From: Sphingomonas sp.
GTDB lineage: Bacteria > Pseudomonadota > Alphaproteobacteria > Sphingomonadales > Sphingomonadaceae
Reading direction: 5' to 3'
NCBI RefSeq assembly: GCF_025353885.1
Contig: NZ_JANXNX010000070.1
Span: forward strand, 1-64,000
DNA length: 64,000 nucleotides
In this document: positions 29,784 to 39,759 of the stretch, in pieces
Layout of the letters: every line of letters begins with the position of its first letter
Position numbering within the stretch: the stretch's first letter is position 1
Notes under the pieces: generated by a model
What the model saw: the letters and a program-made list of their open reading frames with translations, nothing else
The model's database searches: none
Told to the model about the DNA's origin: nothing
Position numbers and translations under genes: made by a program

Positions 29784-30501
29784 GGTGCGTCGTTGCGTCG
29801 GGGTTGACCTTCAATACGACTAGCAGATTGGCTTCCAGATGGGCCTGTCCGCCGAAATAGGCGCGCGTCAGCATCCAACTGATGAAATCCTGTAACGCAT
29901 ATCCCAGAAGACGCTGCAGTTTTCCGGTGATTGAGGAAGGATAGGGTCGCGGCTGGAGCGTTGCATCGACGCGTAGTCCCGCCCGCTGCGCAAGCTGCTT
30001 CATGATGCCAAGGGACAATATGCTTTTGTGCGTAATGTCGCTTGCCTGGTAATTACAGCCAAACGGGCTGGCACCGTTGGGGAAACGGAGCAGGTAGAAC
30101 CCCCCCGGCGCGAGGCTAGGCTTGGTAAAGGCGAAGAAGTCGGCAATCTCTTCGAACGTCATATGCTCCAGCACGTCGAATGCGACGATCGAGTCAAACT
30201 GGCGATCCGCCAGCGTCTGTGCCGTCAGCGGTCCCGGCAGGCAATCGATCCTCAAATCGCGGGCGCGCGTGACCAGCGCTTCGACAATCTCGACGCCGGT
30301 AACATCATGCCCCCGGTCCGTGCACCATCGCAGCAACTGGCCATCACCGAACCCGATTTCCAGGACTCGGGCATGACGCGGTAGTGCGGCGAGCGGCTGT
30401 ACCTTGACAAAATAAGCAGCATAACCCGGCGACGGCTTGCCATGCCAATCTGGCTTGAAGTCCAAATAATCCTCATAAAACTGATCCCTGAAATCGCTCA
30501 C
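29776..30501 (-). CDS. SAM-dependent methyltransferase
   Basis: Likely GTG start at 30501 (VSDFRDQFYEDYLDFKPDW); ARVLEIGFGDGQLLRWCTDRGHDVTGVEIV, DSIVAFDVLEHM. Longer track ORF rejected as start over-extension. Confidence 0.85.
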   Translation of the reverse strand: MSDFRDQFYEDYLDFKPDWHGKPSPGYAAYFVKVQPLAALPRHARVLEIGFGDGQLLRWCTDRGHDVTGVEIVEALVTRARDLRIDCLPGPLTAQTLADRQFDSIVAFDVLEHMTFEEIADFFAFTKPSLAPGGFYLLRFPNGASPFGCNYQASDITHKSILSLGIMKQLAQRAGLRVDATLQPRPYPSSITGKLQRLLGYALQDFISWMLTRAYFGGQAHLEANLLVVLKVNPDATTHHE

Positions 30502-30659
30502 GCAGCAACCGCTTCGGCGATCTGGGGCACGGCCGTAACCTTGCCCTTTTGTATCGGCAGCAAGGCGCTGACCTGAACAGGCATAGATGGCTTTGCGCTG
30601 ATCGAATTGCCGAGTTCCGGCGCGTCGCTGCGCAAGGTCGCTATTGCGCTGATTACCAT
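30498..30659 (-). CDS. Small 53-aa protein, translationally coupled to the methyltransferase
   Basis: MVISAIATLRSDAPELGNSISAKPSMPVQVSALLPIQKGKVTAVPQIAEAVAA*; upstream AAGGGGGAACA RBS-like sequence, stop overlaps the methyltransferase GTG (GTGA). Confidence 0.5.
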   Translation of the reverse strand: MVISAIATLRSDAPELGNSISAKPSMPVQVSALLPIQKGKVTAVPQIAEAVAA

Positions 30660-30874
30660 TGTTCCCCCTTGAGCTGGCCTCCGCAGACAACCTCTGCGAA
30701 TCCTGCGTTCCAATTTCATCCTCCCGTTAGGACACGAATGTTCTATTTTTGTAACATCGTGGTGCCATGGCCAATTAAAGGGTGGAACCATACGATGAGC
30801 AGCAAGACATATTCGGGTTGGCCCGTATCCGACGGCCACGGCGCTCTTACTCAGCCGTCGCTGTAATATAGAGA

Positions 30875-31939
30875 ATGTTCGGCATCTGGCGAACCTTGCT
30901 GGCGCTTGAAGTCGTGGCTTTTCACCTTCTTTTTTTGCCTTTCATTGGTGCTTACGCCGTGTTTTCGTTCTTTGTCCTTTCCGGTTTCCTGATGACTGCA
31001 ATTGTTCACGATACCTACGGATATAGCGTCGGTGGCTTCGCACGGTATATCGGCAACCGGGCCTTGCGGCTTTATCCGAGTTATTGGTTTGCTTTATTGA
31101 CCAGCATCCTTCTCGTCGCCTGGCTCGGCGGTGACACGATACTTCACTATCATCCGACGATTGCCCTTCCGGAAAGGGCCGCCGACTGGGCTCAAAACCT
31201 CGCCATGATCTTTGTGGATATCGTGCCGCGCGACGTCTGGCCCCGACTGGTGCCATTGGCCTGGGCCCTGACCGTCGAAATCGTGTTCTACGTTCTTATC
31301 GGCGTTGGCCTTTCGCGAACGAAGTGTACATCATGGCTCTGGTTTCTGGCGAGCATCGGCTACGTCATTCTTGCGACGTCATTTCACCATCTGAGGGAAT
31401 CAGCCAACGAGTTGATCCCGATTTATCAGTACAGCGCGATACCTGCGGGATCATTGTCATTTTCAACCGGTTCCCTGGTCTGGCATTACAGGACAGAAAT
31501 ACAACACCAGCTTGACCGGTTTTGGATCGGCGACGCCCGCCTGCTCGTCGTAAGCCGTTGGGGCTTTTACCTCACCATTGCATTCGTCCAAGCCTTGTTC
31601 GGGTGGAAAATCCTGGTGATGGCTGGCAACTGGATAAATGTCGGTCTTTCCGGGCTCATCGTGTGTGCACTGTTTCATCGGCGCCCCGGCCCACGCAGTC
31701 GTAGGGTTGATAAAGCCGTCGGCGATTATAGCTATCCGATATATCTGCTCCATCTCCAGATGGGGATCGTGGCGGCGGCGCTTCTTTTTGGAGGGCCAGT
31801 TGCAGGGCGATCTCTACGCAGCGTTGCTGTGTTTGTGCTTGGCCTCCTTCTAACCCTGTTGGTCAGCTCCATCTGCACGCGCATGATTGATCCTTCCGTA
31901 GAGCGATTGCGCAATCGCATTCGTAGATCGGCGGCCTGA
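30875..31939 (+). CDS. Acyltransferase 3 family protein, tandem copy 1
   Basis: MFGIWRTLLALEVVAFHLLFLPFIGAYAVFSFFVLSGFLMTAIVHDTYGY...NRALRLYPSYWF. Confidence 0.9.
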   Translation: MFGIWRTLLALEVVAFHLLFLPFIGAYAVFSFFVLSGFLMTAIVHDTYGYSVGGFARYIGNRALRLYPSYWFALLTSILLVAWLGGDTILHYHPTIALPERAADWAQNLAMIFVDIVPRDVWPRLVPLAWALTVEIVFYVLIGVGLSRTKCTSWLWFLASIGYVILATSFHHLRESANELIPIYQYSAIPAGSLSFSTGSLVWHYRTEIQHQLDRFWIGDARLLVVSRWGFYLTIAFVQALFGWKILVMAGNWINVGLSGLIVCALFHRRPGPRSRRVDKAVGDYSYPIYLLHLQMGIVAAALLFGGPVAGRSLRSVAVFVLGLLLTLLVSSICTRMIDPSVERLRNRIRRSAA

Positions 31940-32994
31940 TGTTCGGCATCTGGCGAACCTTGCTGGCCCTTGAGGTCGTCGTTTCGCATATCCTGCTCGT
32001 CCCGATCCTCGGTGCCTATGCGGTATTTTCGTTCTTCGTGTTGTCTGGTTTCCTGATGACGGCGATCATGCACGGCACCTATGGGTATACTCCCGGCGGC
32101 CTCCTGCGCTACGCTGAAAACCGCGCTCTACGGCTTTATCCCAACTACTGGTTTGCCATCGCGATCAGCGCGGCGGTCATTCTCTGGGTCGGGGCACCGA
32201 ACGCGACCAAGCATTTTGCCGCCTTCACCATGCCGCACTCACTTGCCGAATGGCTCCAGAATCTGACAATGATTTTTCCATATTTCGTTCCGAGCGACGC
32301 CCACTCGATCCTCTCGCCGCCGACATGGGCGCTGACGGTGGAAATTTGTTACTATCTTTTGATCGGCCTCGGCATCTCAAGGTCAAAGCGCGTCACGCTT
32401 GTCTGGTTTGTCGCCAGCATCGCCTATCTTGTCATTATTCACCAGTTCAATGCGGAAAACCGATTTCTCTACGCGGCGATCCCCGCCGGATCGCTGCCTT
32501 TTGCGGCTGGAGCACTCACCTGGCATTTTCGCGAGGATATGCGGCGTATCCAGGCCCGGTTGAAATTAAATTCCTCAGGTTGGTTTGCCACCCGTTGGCT
32601 TATTTTCCTGATGGCGTTGGCCTTGTACTGGCAAACGGACTGGCATTGGATCCCGTTGTTGGCTCTGTGGGTGAATGTGGCGCTCAGCAGCCTCATCGTT
32701 GCGGGCCTCGCCGACGCCAACTGGTCAAAGCCGCGCCGCGCTCTGGACAAATTTATCGGCGATTTCAGCTATCCCGTGTATCTCCTTCACATGCAGGTCG
32801 GGATCCTCGCGTCCGTCCTGCTGTTCGGCGAACGGATGCCGCGGCTCCGATCTTTAGAAGGCGTCGCCATCCTCATCTTGACGCTCATTATGACCGGCTT
32901 GGTCGCGCTTGTTTGCGTGACGGTAATCGACCCGGCCATCGAGCGCCGCCGCACGCGCATCCGCCATCGAGCAATCGCTGAGGGGAAGGGCTGA
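31939..32994 (+). CDS. Acyltransferase 3 family protein, tandem copy 2
   Basis: MFGIWRTLLALEVVVSHILLVPILGAYAVFSFFVLSGFLMTAIMHGTYGY...NRALRLYPNYWF; TGATG overlap with copy 1. Confidence 0.9.
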   Translation: MFGIWRTLLALEVVVSHILLVPILGAYAVFSFFVLSGFLMTAIMHGTYGYTPGGLLRYAENRALRLYPNYWFAIAISAAVILWVGAPNATKHFAAFTMPHSLAEWLQNLTMIFPYFVPSDAHSILSPPTWALTVEICYYLLIGLGISRSKRVTLVWFVASIAYLVIIHQFNAENRFLYAAIPAGSLPFAAGALTWHFREDMRRIQARLKLNSSGWFATRWLIFLMALALYWQTDWHWIPLLALWVNVALSSLIVAGLADANWSKPRRALDKFIGDFSYPVYLLHMQVGILASVLLFGERMPRLRSLEGVAILILTLIMTGLVALVCVTVIDPAIERRRTRIRHRAIAEGKG

Positions 32995-34013
32995 TGTTCG
33001 GTATCTGGCGCACACTGCTCGCGATCGAAGTCGTCGCGCAACACCTGCTGGCGGTGCCATTAATCGGATTTTACGCCGTCTTTTCGTTTTTCGTCCTGTC
33101 AGGATTCCTGATGACGGAAATCGTGCATCGGACATACGGCTATAATTTCCGTGGCTTCATCCGTTATCTTACCAACCGGGCCCTGCGTCTTTATCCAAGC
33201 TATTGGTTCGCGGTATTGACCAGCCTCTGTCTTATCTTCTGGCTCGGGGCAGCGACCGTCGCCCATTACAACGTCGCGATGACGGTGCCCAATACGGTTA
33301 GCAGCTGGCTCCAGAATCTGACGATGATATTTGCGGACCTGATCCCGAAAAGGATTGTGCCCCGTCTCGTGCCGCTCAGTTGGGCGTTGACGGTGGAGAT
33401 ATGCTATTATGTCCTGATCGGTCTGGGCATTTCCAAAACACGCATGACGGCCTGGACATGGGTCGCGCTGAGCCTTGCCTATGTGCTTGTGATCCGGCGT
33501 CTTCATCCCGAAGGCGGAGGGTATCTCTATGAAGCTATCCCTGCTGGATCCCTGCCATTTTCTATCGGTGCGGTGACCTGGCACTATCGGGAAGGGGTTT
33601 GGCAATTTCTCGATCGAGCCAGGCTGGGGGACCCGCGATTGCTAATCGCCGGGCGTTGGATTTTGTATCTGACGATTATCGGTCTGCAGGGCATAAGTGG
33701 CTGGAAATGGCTGGCGTTGTTTGGCAACTGGCTTAACATCGGGATTTCCGCGCTAATCATCTGCGCATTGTTCCATGCCAAGGCAACGGCTTCATGGGGC
33801 AGAGTTGACCAGGCGATCGGCAATTATAGCTACCCGATTTACCTTCTGCATCTTCAGGCCGGTTTGATTGCCGGTACATTGTTGGCAAGCAGCCAGCCGA
33901 CGATCGCGCTGTTTCTGCTTGCGATTGCGGTGACACTGGTTCTCGGGTCGATCCCGGTGCGGATCATCGACCCTATTATCGGTCGGCTAAGAACGCGCGT
34001 CAGGTCACGATGA
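32994..34013 (+). CDS. Acyltransferase 3 family protein, tandem copy 3
   Basis: MFGIWRTLLAIEVVAQHLLAVPLIGFYAVFSFFVLSGFLMTEIVHRTYGY...NRALRLYPSYWF; TGATG overlap with copy 2. Confidence 0.9.
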   Translation: MFGIWRTLLAIEVVAQHLLAVPLIGFYAVFSFFVLSGFLMTEIVHRTYGYNFRGFIRYLTNRALRLYPSYWFAVLTSLCLIFWLGAATVAHYNVAMTVPNTVSSWLQNLTMIFADLIPKRIVPRLVPLSWALTVEICYYVLIGLGISKTRMTAWTWVALSLAYVLVIRRLHPEGGGYLYEAIPAGSLPFSIGAVTWHYREGVWQFLDRARLGDPRLLIAGRWILYLTIIGLQGISGWKWLALFGNWLNIGISALIICALFHAKATASWGRVDQAIGNYSYPIYLLHLQAGLIAGTLLASSQPTIALFLLAIAVTLVLGSIPVRIIDPIIGRLRTRVRSR

Positions 34014-35110
34014 ACAATCTGATCGACGTCGATTTCTCGCTGGCGATACATAATCGCACGGGCAAGTATTTCATCGGACGCGACCTGCTCGACAGCCCCG
34101 ACCTTCCGATCGGCGATGTCTATTACTGGTGGATCCGGGGCCAACAGCCCCCTGCCCGCCTGTTTGGTCGCATCGTCGGGCGCCTGCAACATTGGCACAT
34201 CACCGGCCGGACGATCGGTGGCCCGCTTGCCGCCTTGCCCGGTCGCCGCTCAAGCCGCCCGCTGCTTCATCTTGATCCCTTCACTGTCCCGACGACGCAA
34301 CTGCGGTCGCAGGATGCCGTCCTGTGCCACGACATCGGGCCGGTAACGCACCCGCAATTGTTCGATCCCGACGTCGGCCGCATTTACGCCCATATCTACC
34401 GGACCTGCGAACGAGTCGGGCCACATTTGATCTTCGTCAGCGAAACAAGTCGCGCCGCTTTCATTGGCGCTTTTCCCGGCGCGAACGCCGACAAGATGCG
34501 CGTCATTTATCCAGCCACGCGCGCCGGAATCGTCGCTACGCTGCCTGCACCCGTCCGGGGTGTTGACGGTCCCTATCTGCTCACCGTCGGGAGCGTCGGC
34601 GACCGCAAGAACCAGGCCAGATGCATCGCCGCCTTCGCGGAAAGCGGACTGGCTGCCCAAGGTTATCGCTATGTTATCTGCGGGGGACGCGAACCGGGTT
34701 TCGAGCACGTCGAAGCGGCTACCCGGGGCGTCGCTGGCGTAATCTGTTTGTCCTATGTCAGCGACGCCGAGCTTAGTTGGCTTTACGGCAATGCGGCGGG
34801 CTTCGTCCTTGTCAGCTTGCTCGAAGGATTCGGGATGCCCGTGGCCGAAGCAGTCGCGCGCGACCTTGTTCCACTCGTCAGTCGTGACAGCGTCCTCCAC
34901 GAGGTCGCCGGTGACGGGGCGCTGCTTGCCGACCCGCTGGACATCCCATCGATCGCGGCAGGGATGACGGCATTGGCCGCAATGTCGCCGACCACGCGCG
35001 CGCGGCATCTGCTGGCATTAAAACAATCGACGGCACGTTTCGACATTGGCCGGATTCAGGCGGCGTGGCGCAGCGCCTTAGGCGAAATTCTCGCTCGTTC
35101 AGATCAATAA
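34010..35110 (+). CDS. Glycosyltransferase family 4
   Basis: LLTVGSVGDRKNQARCIAAFAESG...LVSLLEGFGMPVAEAVARDLVPLVS; ATGA overlap with upstream acyltransferase. Confidence 0.9.
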   Translation: MNNLIDVDFSLAIHNRTGKYFIGRDLLDSPDLPIGDVYYWWIRGQQPPARLFGRIVGRLQHWHITGRTIGGPLAALPGRRSSRPLLHLDPFTVPTTQLRSQDAVLCHDIGPVTHPQLFDPDVGRIYAHIYRTCERVGPHLIFVSETSRAAFIGAFPGANADKMRVIYPATRAGIVATLPAPVRGVDGPYLLTVGSVGDRKNQARCIAAFAESGLAAQGYRYVICGGREPGFEHVEAATRGVAGVICLSYVSDAELSWLYGNAAGFVLVSLLEGFGMPVAEAVARDLVPLVSRDSVLHEVAGDGALLADPLDIPSIAAGMTALAAMSPTTRARHLLALKQSTARFDIGRIQAAWRSALGEILARSDQ

Positions 35111-36568
35111 AACACGCTGTAGCCGCTTGGGCATCCACCGGGAAAAGATCAGCAGGAAATCGGGCCAGATCCGCAAGCGGACCCCGAGAAGGATCGCCAG
35201 TGTATAAGCGACAGATCCGACGGTAATCATCGCCAGCATCATCGCCAGCGGCGACGTATGACCGACCAGTCCATATCGGGCACCTCCCATAGCCACGGCC
35301 ATGACTGCCGTCGCGACATAGGGCGGCGTCATGCAGCGTAGCATCTCGCGAAACGACAGCATCATATGTCGCCGCAAGTCGACCGCATTGTAAGCGCTCA
35401 GCACAATGCCGCGGACGATTTGCGCGATGAGCACCGCCGTTAGCGAATATTGCGCCGCAAATCCCGCGAGCAGCAAACCGACCACGACTTGGAACGCCCC
35501 TTGTTTCAAGACGAGCTGACTTTTGCCGAGTGCGACCATGGCCGATGGGTAGAAGTAATTTGGCGGCGCGGTCAGCGCGAGAATGCTGACCATCTGCACC
35601 AGCGGCACGCTTGAAAGCCATTGCGGCCCGAACAGGATTGGCACGGCTTCGGGCGCGACAAGAGCAAATCCGATCATCAACGGGCAAATCAGCGCGGCGC
35701 TGACTTGAGTGAAACGCAGATAGGATCGCCGCATTCCGGCAACATCGCCAGGGAACTGCGACAATTGGGCCGTTGCGACACCCACCAGTGGCATGATGAC
35801 CATCTGGCCGACAAATTCGAAAATGCGGAATGCGATGCGCAATAATCCTAGAGGAGCCGGACCGAGTGTCACACTGACGAAAAGATCGATCGCGCGCGGC
35901 ACGATCAACGGCAGGATCATACCGGTCATCAGGCTTGCCCCGTCACGGAGCAACTCTCGTGAATAACGAATTGTTCTGCCAAAGCTTGGCCGCCAGGACA
36001 CTGAGGACCAAACCCAGACCACGGCGATCAACGCCTGCACCAGCCGCTGTGCTGCAAGGGCAATCCCGTTGTAGCCCAGCGCGACCAGGCCGACTGCGAC
36101 GACGCCCCCGACTGCCGCCGTCATAGTTCCGCGATACGCCAGCAGGCGAAATCGGAATTCACTGCGCAAGATGCCCTCGGCGGTCGCGCTCAAGGACGAC
36201 AGGACAAACACCGGGGCACACAGCCAGAACATCCATGCCAGTTCGGGCGATGCATAATATTCCGCCAGCGGTTTTGCGATCGTTGCAAAGATCGCTGCAA
36301 AAATGGACGCGATTGCAACGGAAACGCGCATAGCCTGGTTACGCGCGTCGTCGGACCGATAGCGGCTTTGCTGAAGCAATTCGACCTGGCCCCAGCGTGC
36401 GATCTGCATGCCGAGGTCAAGGCCGATCGTCACCGTAGCCATCAACCCGAAGTCGCGTGGATTGAGGCTATGAGCGAGGTAGACCAGCAGCAGGAACGTG
36501 ATCAGATATTGACCGCCACCCCCCGCTATCGCCCACAGCGAAGCACGCGCAACTCGCGACCCCGTCAT
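35099..36568 (-). CDS. Polysaccharide flippase (Wzx/MOP family), copy A
   Basis: ASLWAIAGGGGQYLITFLLLVYLAHSLNPRDFGLMATVTIGLDLGMQIARWGQVELLQQ; about 12-14 hydrophobic segments. Confidence 0.9.
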   Translation of the reverse strand: MTGSRVARASLWAIAGGGGQYLITFLLLVYLAHSLNPRDFGLMATVTIGLDLGMQIARWGQVELLQQSRYRSDDARNQAMRVSVAIASIFAAIFATIAKPLAEYYASPELAWMFWLCAPVFVLSSLSATAEGILRSEFRFRLLAYRGTMTAAVGGVVAVGLVALGYNGIALAAQRLVQALIAVVWVWSSVSWRPSFGRTIRYSRELLRDGASLMTGMILPLIVPRAIDLFVSVTLGPAPLGLLRIAFRIFEFVGQMVIMPLVGVATAQLSQFPGDVAGMRRSYLRFTQVSAALICPLMIGFALVAPEAVPILFGPQWLSSVPLVQMVSILALTAPPNYFYPSAMVALGKSQLVLKQGAFQVVVGLLLAGFAAQYSLTAVLIAQIVRGIVLSAYNAVDLRRHMMLSFREMLRCMTPPYVATAVMAVAMGGARYGLVGHTSPLAMMLAMITVGSVAYTLAILLGVRLRIWPDFLLIFSRWMPKRLQRVLLI

Positions 36569-36598
36569 GTTAGAAACCCGACCATCATCGCATGCACA

Positions 36599-37516
36599 TT
36601 AAAGTGATTCGACACGTTCGGGCGTAAGACGTCCGCGAAGCACATCACCAACCCCGATCCAGTTACCCCGCACGCGACCGATCCGGTCCACCCACGGTTC
36701 CGCCCCCAGCGACCGCAGGTGATTGGCAAAAAAGTTTCGCAAGACGATGTTGCAGGCATACCGCCAGTCCATTGTTCCCTTGCGCACCAGATACGCCGGA
36801 TTGACCACCTGGGAATAACCGATCCGCACGCCACGAGATCGCCCGGCCTTGACCCCGCGATGCACGCCGGCAAATGCAAAGCTCTTGGCGATGCGACCAC
36901 GCGGACGAATTCTCACCGAAAAGTCAATGTCTTCTTGCCAGCCATACAGCCGCAAGCGCTCGTCGAACCTGACGTCCTTGATCGCCAGACTCCGGAATGC
37001 CATGTTGCATCCGTAAAGCCCGGCGAGGTCACGGTACACGGTCGACGGCGCGGCGGGCCGACGATCATAGTCGTCCAGCATGACCCGGGCTTCCTGCGCG
37101 CCAATCCCGGGGCTGTTCACGCCATCGGCCAGCAGGTGTCCCGTCGTTCCCGCAAGGTTGGGATTGGCTCCGAACAGCGCCGCTATCCGCTCGATCGCGA
37201 AGCGCGACGGCACATAATCGTCGTCACAAAAGAACAGGATGTCGCACCTGTCCCCGATGTGGTCGATGCCTCGATTGCGCTGCACGCACGATCCGATCGG
37301 CCCGATGATCGTTTCGACCGTTGGGCGCGCAGCGGCATCGGGGGGCAAGTCTGCCTTGCAAGTGACGGACAAGATAATACGGTCGGCGGGACGGCTTTGG
37401 TTGGCAAGGTCGTCCAGCAACTCACCCAGAATGTCGGGGCGGCCAAGGCTGGCGATAATAATTGCAACGGTCGGAGCAGATTTGTCGGACAGACTTGCGG
37501 CAGGGTCGATTTTCAT
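36599..37516 (-). CDS. Glycosyltransferase family 2
   Basis: Start MKIDPAASLSDKSAPTVAIIIASLGRPDILGELLDDLANQS at 37516 (ATGA overlap with upstream sulfotransferase stop); CVQRNRGIDHIGDRCDILFFCDDDYVPS. Confidence 0.9.
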   Translation of the reverse strand: MKIDPAASLSDKSAPTVAIIIASLGRPDILGELLDDLANQSRPADRIILSVTCKADLPPDAAARPTVETIIGPIGSCVQRNRGIDHIGDRCDILFFCDDDYVPSRFAIERIAALFGANPNLAGTTGHLLADGVNSPGIGAQEARVMLDDYDRRPAAPSTVYRDLAGLYGCNMAFRSLAIKDVRFDERLRLYGWQEDIDFSVRIRPRGRIAKSFAFAGVHRGVKAGRSRGVRIGYSQVVNPAYLVRKGTMDWRYACNIVLRNFFANHLRSLGAEPWVDRIGRVRGNWIGVGDVLRGRLTPERVESL

Positions 37517-38301
37517 CGGGCGATCACTTGGGCGGCGCCAGCGACGAGTTCGAAGTCCTGCCGGTAATAATCGTGAAGGAACGTGTCTAAGGTGCTTCCA
37601 GGTTTTACGAACTGCTGCTTTTCCACATCTCCGTAAATGCCGACGCGAATCAAGCCTCGGCGCAAACGTTCGCGCTTCGCGTGAGGAACAAGGGCGACAT
37701 AGGGTGCCCGCAACGCGCGAACGATGGGTTTGAGCGACTGAAAGCGCAAATCCGCCGTACGATTTTCGCGGCCCTGCGGAGCCAGCCGGATACCGGTGCA
37801 AGTCTCGATATACCGCGCCGCATCGTCGAGTCGGTCGAGCGCGATCACCTGATCGACGATCCGTTCGCCCGCGTTGAAGACATAGTCCGACTGACGATTG
37901 AAATGCACATATTCCAGGTCGAGACGCTCCCTGCTCGCCTGAAGATGCTGAATCACCTGCGCGGCTTCCTGAGAGATGATCGGTGCGGTGATCTGCGACT
38001 GGTCGAATTTCTTGAATTCACGCAGACGCTGGAAGATTGCTGAGAAAAAGCGATCGACCGGATCGCGGACGATGGCGAGTGAACGAAACGACTGCACTTT
38101 ATTGAAATGATCGGGAAAAAACAGCGCAAGGTCGGGCAGCGTGATGTGACTGTAGTGGATCAACCCCATTTGTGGATGCTCGGCAATATGGTCGAACGTG
38201 CCGATGGTTTCGTCGATCGGGCGCAACGCCTTGCGCACCGAAGTGCCAGCGCATTTGGGGATATGCACGAAGGCAAAGCGGTGTTGGTCCGAGATGATCA
38301 T
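37513..38301 (-). CDS. Sulfotransferase family protein A
   Basis: 5'-PAPS loop FAFVHIPKCAGTSVRKAL and 3' motif LAIVRDPVDRFFSAI. Confidence 0.88.
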   Translation of the reverse strand: MIISDQHRFAFVHIPKCAGTSVRKALRPIDETIGTFDHIAEHPQMGLIHYSHITLPDLALFFPDHFNKVQSFRSLAIVRDPVDRFFSAIFQRLREFKKFDQSQITAPIISQEAAQVIQHLQASRERLDLEYVHFNRQSDYVFNAGERIVDQVIALDRLDDAARYIETCTGIRLAPQGRENRTADLRFQSLKPIVRALRAPYVALVPHAKRERLRRGLIRVGIYGDVEKQQFVKPGSTLDTFLHDYYRQDFELVAGAAQVIAR

Positions 38302-38402
38302 CGGACGATCCGCAATTTTGGATACAGCGACACAATTACCCCCCGGTCCGGCTGATTAGCGCCTTATGGGCCGCGTGTTACAGAGTCGGGACGATCCGCA
38401 GA

Positions 38403-39758
38403 TCAATGCTCGAGTCCCGACCGCCAGAATGACTGGGTCACCGGTTCCAAAAGATATTGGAGCACTGTCCGCTTGGCCAGCGGGATCAGCACCTCGGCAG
38501 GCAAGCCGGGACGGATCGGCGACACGCCATCGGTGGCGTGGGTCAACTTCCGCAGTTCGCTGACGGGAACGCGCACCTCGCCCTCGAAAAAGCTGGTACC
38601 CGACCGGTCGTCGATCAGGTGATCGGCAGATATTGCGACCAGGGTTCCGCTGATCGGTGCCGTGGTGCGACCGTGGATGGAGGGAAAGCGGATTTTGGTC
38701 GGCATCCCGGCCCGCACGTCATCGGCATCGTCGGGCGCAATCTTGGCCTTGATGATGAGCTCACGATCCTGTGGGACGATCTGCATGATGGTCTGGCCGG
38801 GCGCGACCACGCCACCCACCGTGAACGCAGTCAGCCCAACCACTCGCCCCGAGGCAGGAGCACGCAGTATGCTGCGCGCCAGTCGTTCGCGTGCGGCACC
38901 AAGGCGCGGGCGCAGCTCATTCAGCCTCAACGCGACATCGCGGATCTCGTTGTTGACGTCTTTCAGCGAGTCGCGATCGAGCAGGGTGCTCTGCATGGCC
39001 TGCTCGCCGATGGCCTCCCGCGACTTTGCAATATCGGCGGCCTGCGCACCGAAATCGCCGTCGAGCCCTGCTGCCGCACGCTCGAGTGCGCGCAGCCTCG
39101 TCTTGGTGACATACCCCCGTTCCGCCAGAGAACGCAGTCCGTCGAGTTCGTCCACGATCGTCTTGCGCTGTTCACGGTTGGCGGTGCGCTGATCGGCGAT
39201 GCCACCGATCTGCGCGCGCGACTGGGCGGCACGCTGGCTCAACACCGCTTTCTGAGCCGAAAGGGCGTTGCGTTTGACGCGCAGCACGGCGGCCTGTGTC
39301 GCCATCGCTTCTTTGGCCAGCGTCGCGTCGGCGGGTGCCAACAAGGTAAACTCCGACGGCCTCGATATTTCAGGAGCCCCGCGCTGTTCGGCGATCAGGC
39401 GCGCATTCTGTGCGGCGAGCATATAATATTCGCTCGCCAGCCCGCGCTCCTCGGCGGCGATGTCGCCGCTGGCAATTCGGAGCAGCGGCTGCCCCTTTTT
39501 GACCAGCTGATTGTCGCCGACGAATAGCGCAGCCACGGTGCCGCCCTCACGGTGTTGCACCGCCTGGCGATTGCCCGCGACTTCGACGATGCCTCGCGCG
39601 AACGCCCCGGCATCAAGCGGCGTGAGCCCGGCCCAGGCCAAAAAGCCCCCGAAAAACAGGCCACCCAGGATCATCGTCCAGCGAAGTTCCTGACGGATGC
39701 CGTCGTCGAACCGCGGCGCGACCGCAGTAGGTTGAGCGACGGCCAGCGAAACGGTCAT
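38403..39758 (-). CDS. HlyD-family type I secretion periplasmic adaptor
   Basis: Start MTVSLAVAQPTAVAPRFDDGIRQELRWTMILGGLFFGGFLAWAGLTPLDAGAFARGIVEVAGNRQAVQHREGG; ILRAPASGRVVGLTAFTVGGVVAPGQTIMQIVPQD. Confidence 0.92.
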   Translation of the reverse strand: MTVSLAVAQPTAVAPRFDDGIRQELRWTMILGGLFFGGFLAWAGLTPLDAGAFARGIVEVAGNRQAVQHREGGTVAALFVGDNQLVKKGQPLLRIASGDIAAEERGLASEYYMLAAQNARLIAEQRGAPEISRPSEFTLLAPADATLAKEAMATQAAVLRVKRNALSAQKAVLSQRAAQSRAQIGGIADQRTANREQRKTIVDELDGLRSLAERGYVTKTRLRALERAAAGLDGDFGAQAADIAKSREAIGEQAMQSTLLDRDSLKDVNNEIRDVALRLNELRPRLGAARERLARSILRAPASGRVVGLTAFTVGGVVAPGQTIMQIVPQDRELIIKAKIAPDDADDVRAGMPTKIRFPSIHGRTTAPISGTLVAISADHLIDDRSGTSFFEGEVRVPVSELRKLTHATDGVSPIRPGLPAEVLIPLAKRTVLQYLLEPVTQSFWRSGLEH

Positions 39759-39759
39759 T

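Noticed and set aside
30875-34013. Tandem acyltransferases considered as an assembly artefact (collapsed or duplicated contig)
   Set aside because: The three copies differ widely in sequence while keeping intact frames, so they are real diverged paralogues.
36599-37801. 400-aa version of the GT2 ORF
   Set aside because: Extension overlaps the sulfotransferase; MKIDPAAS start with ATGA overlap at 37516 is more plausible.
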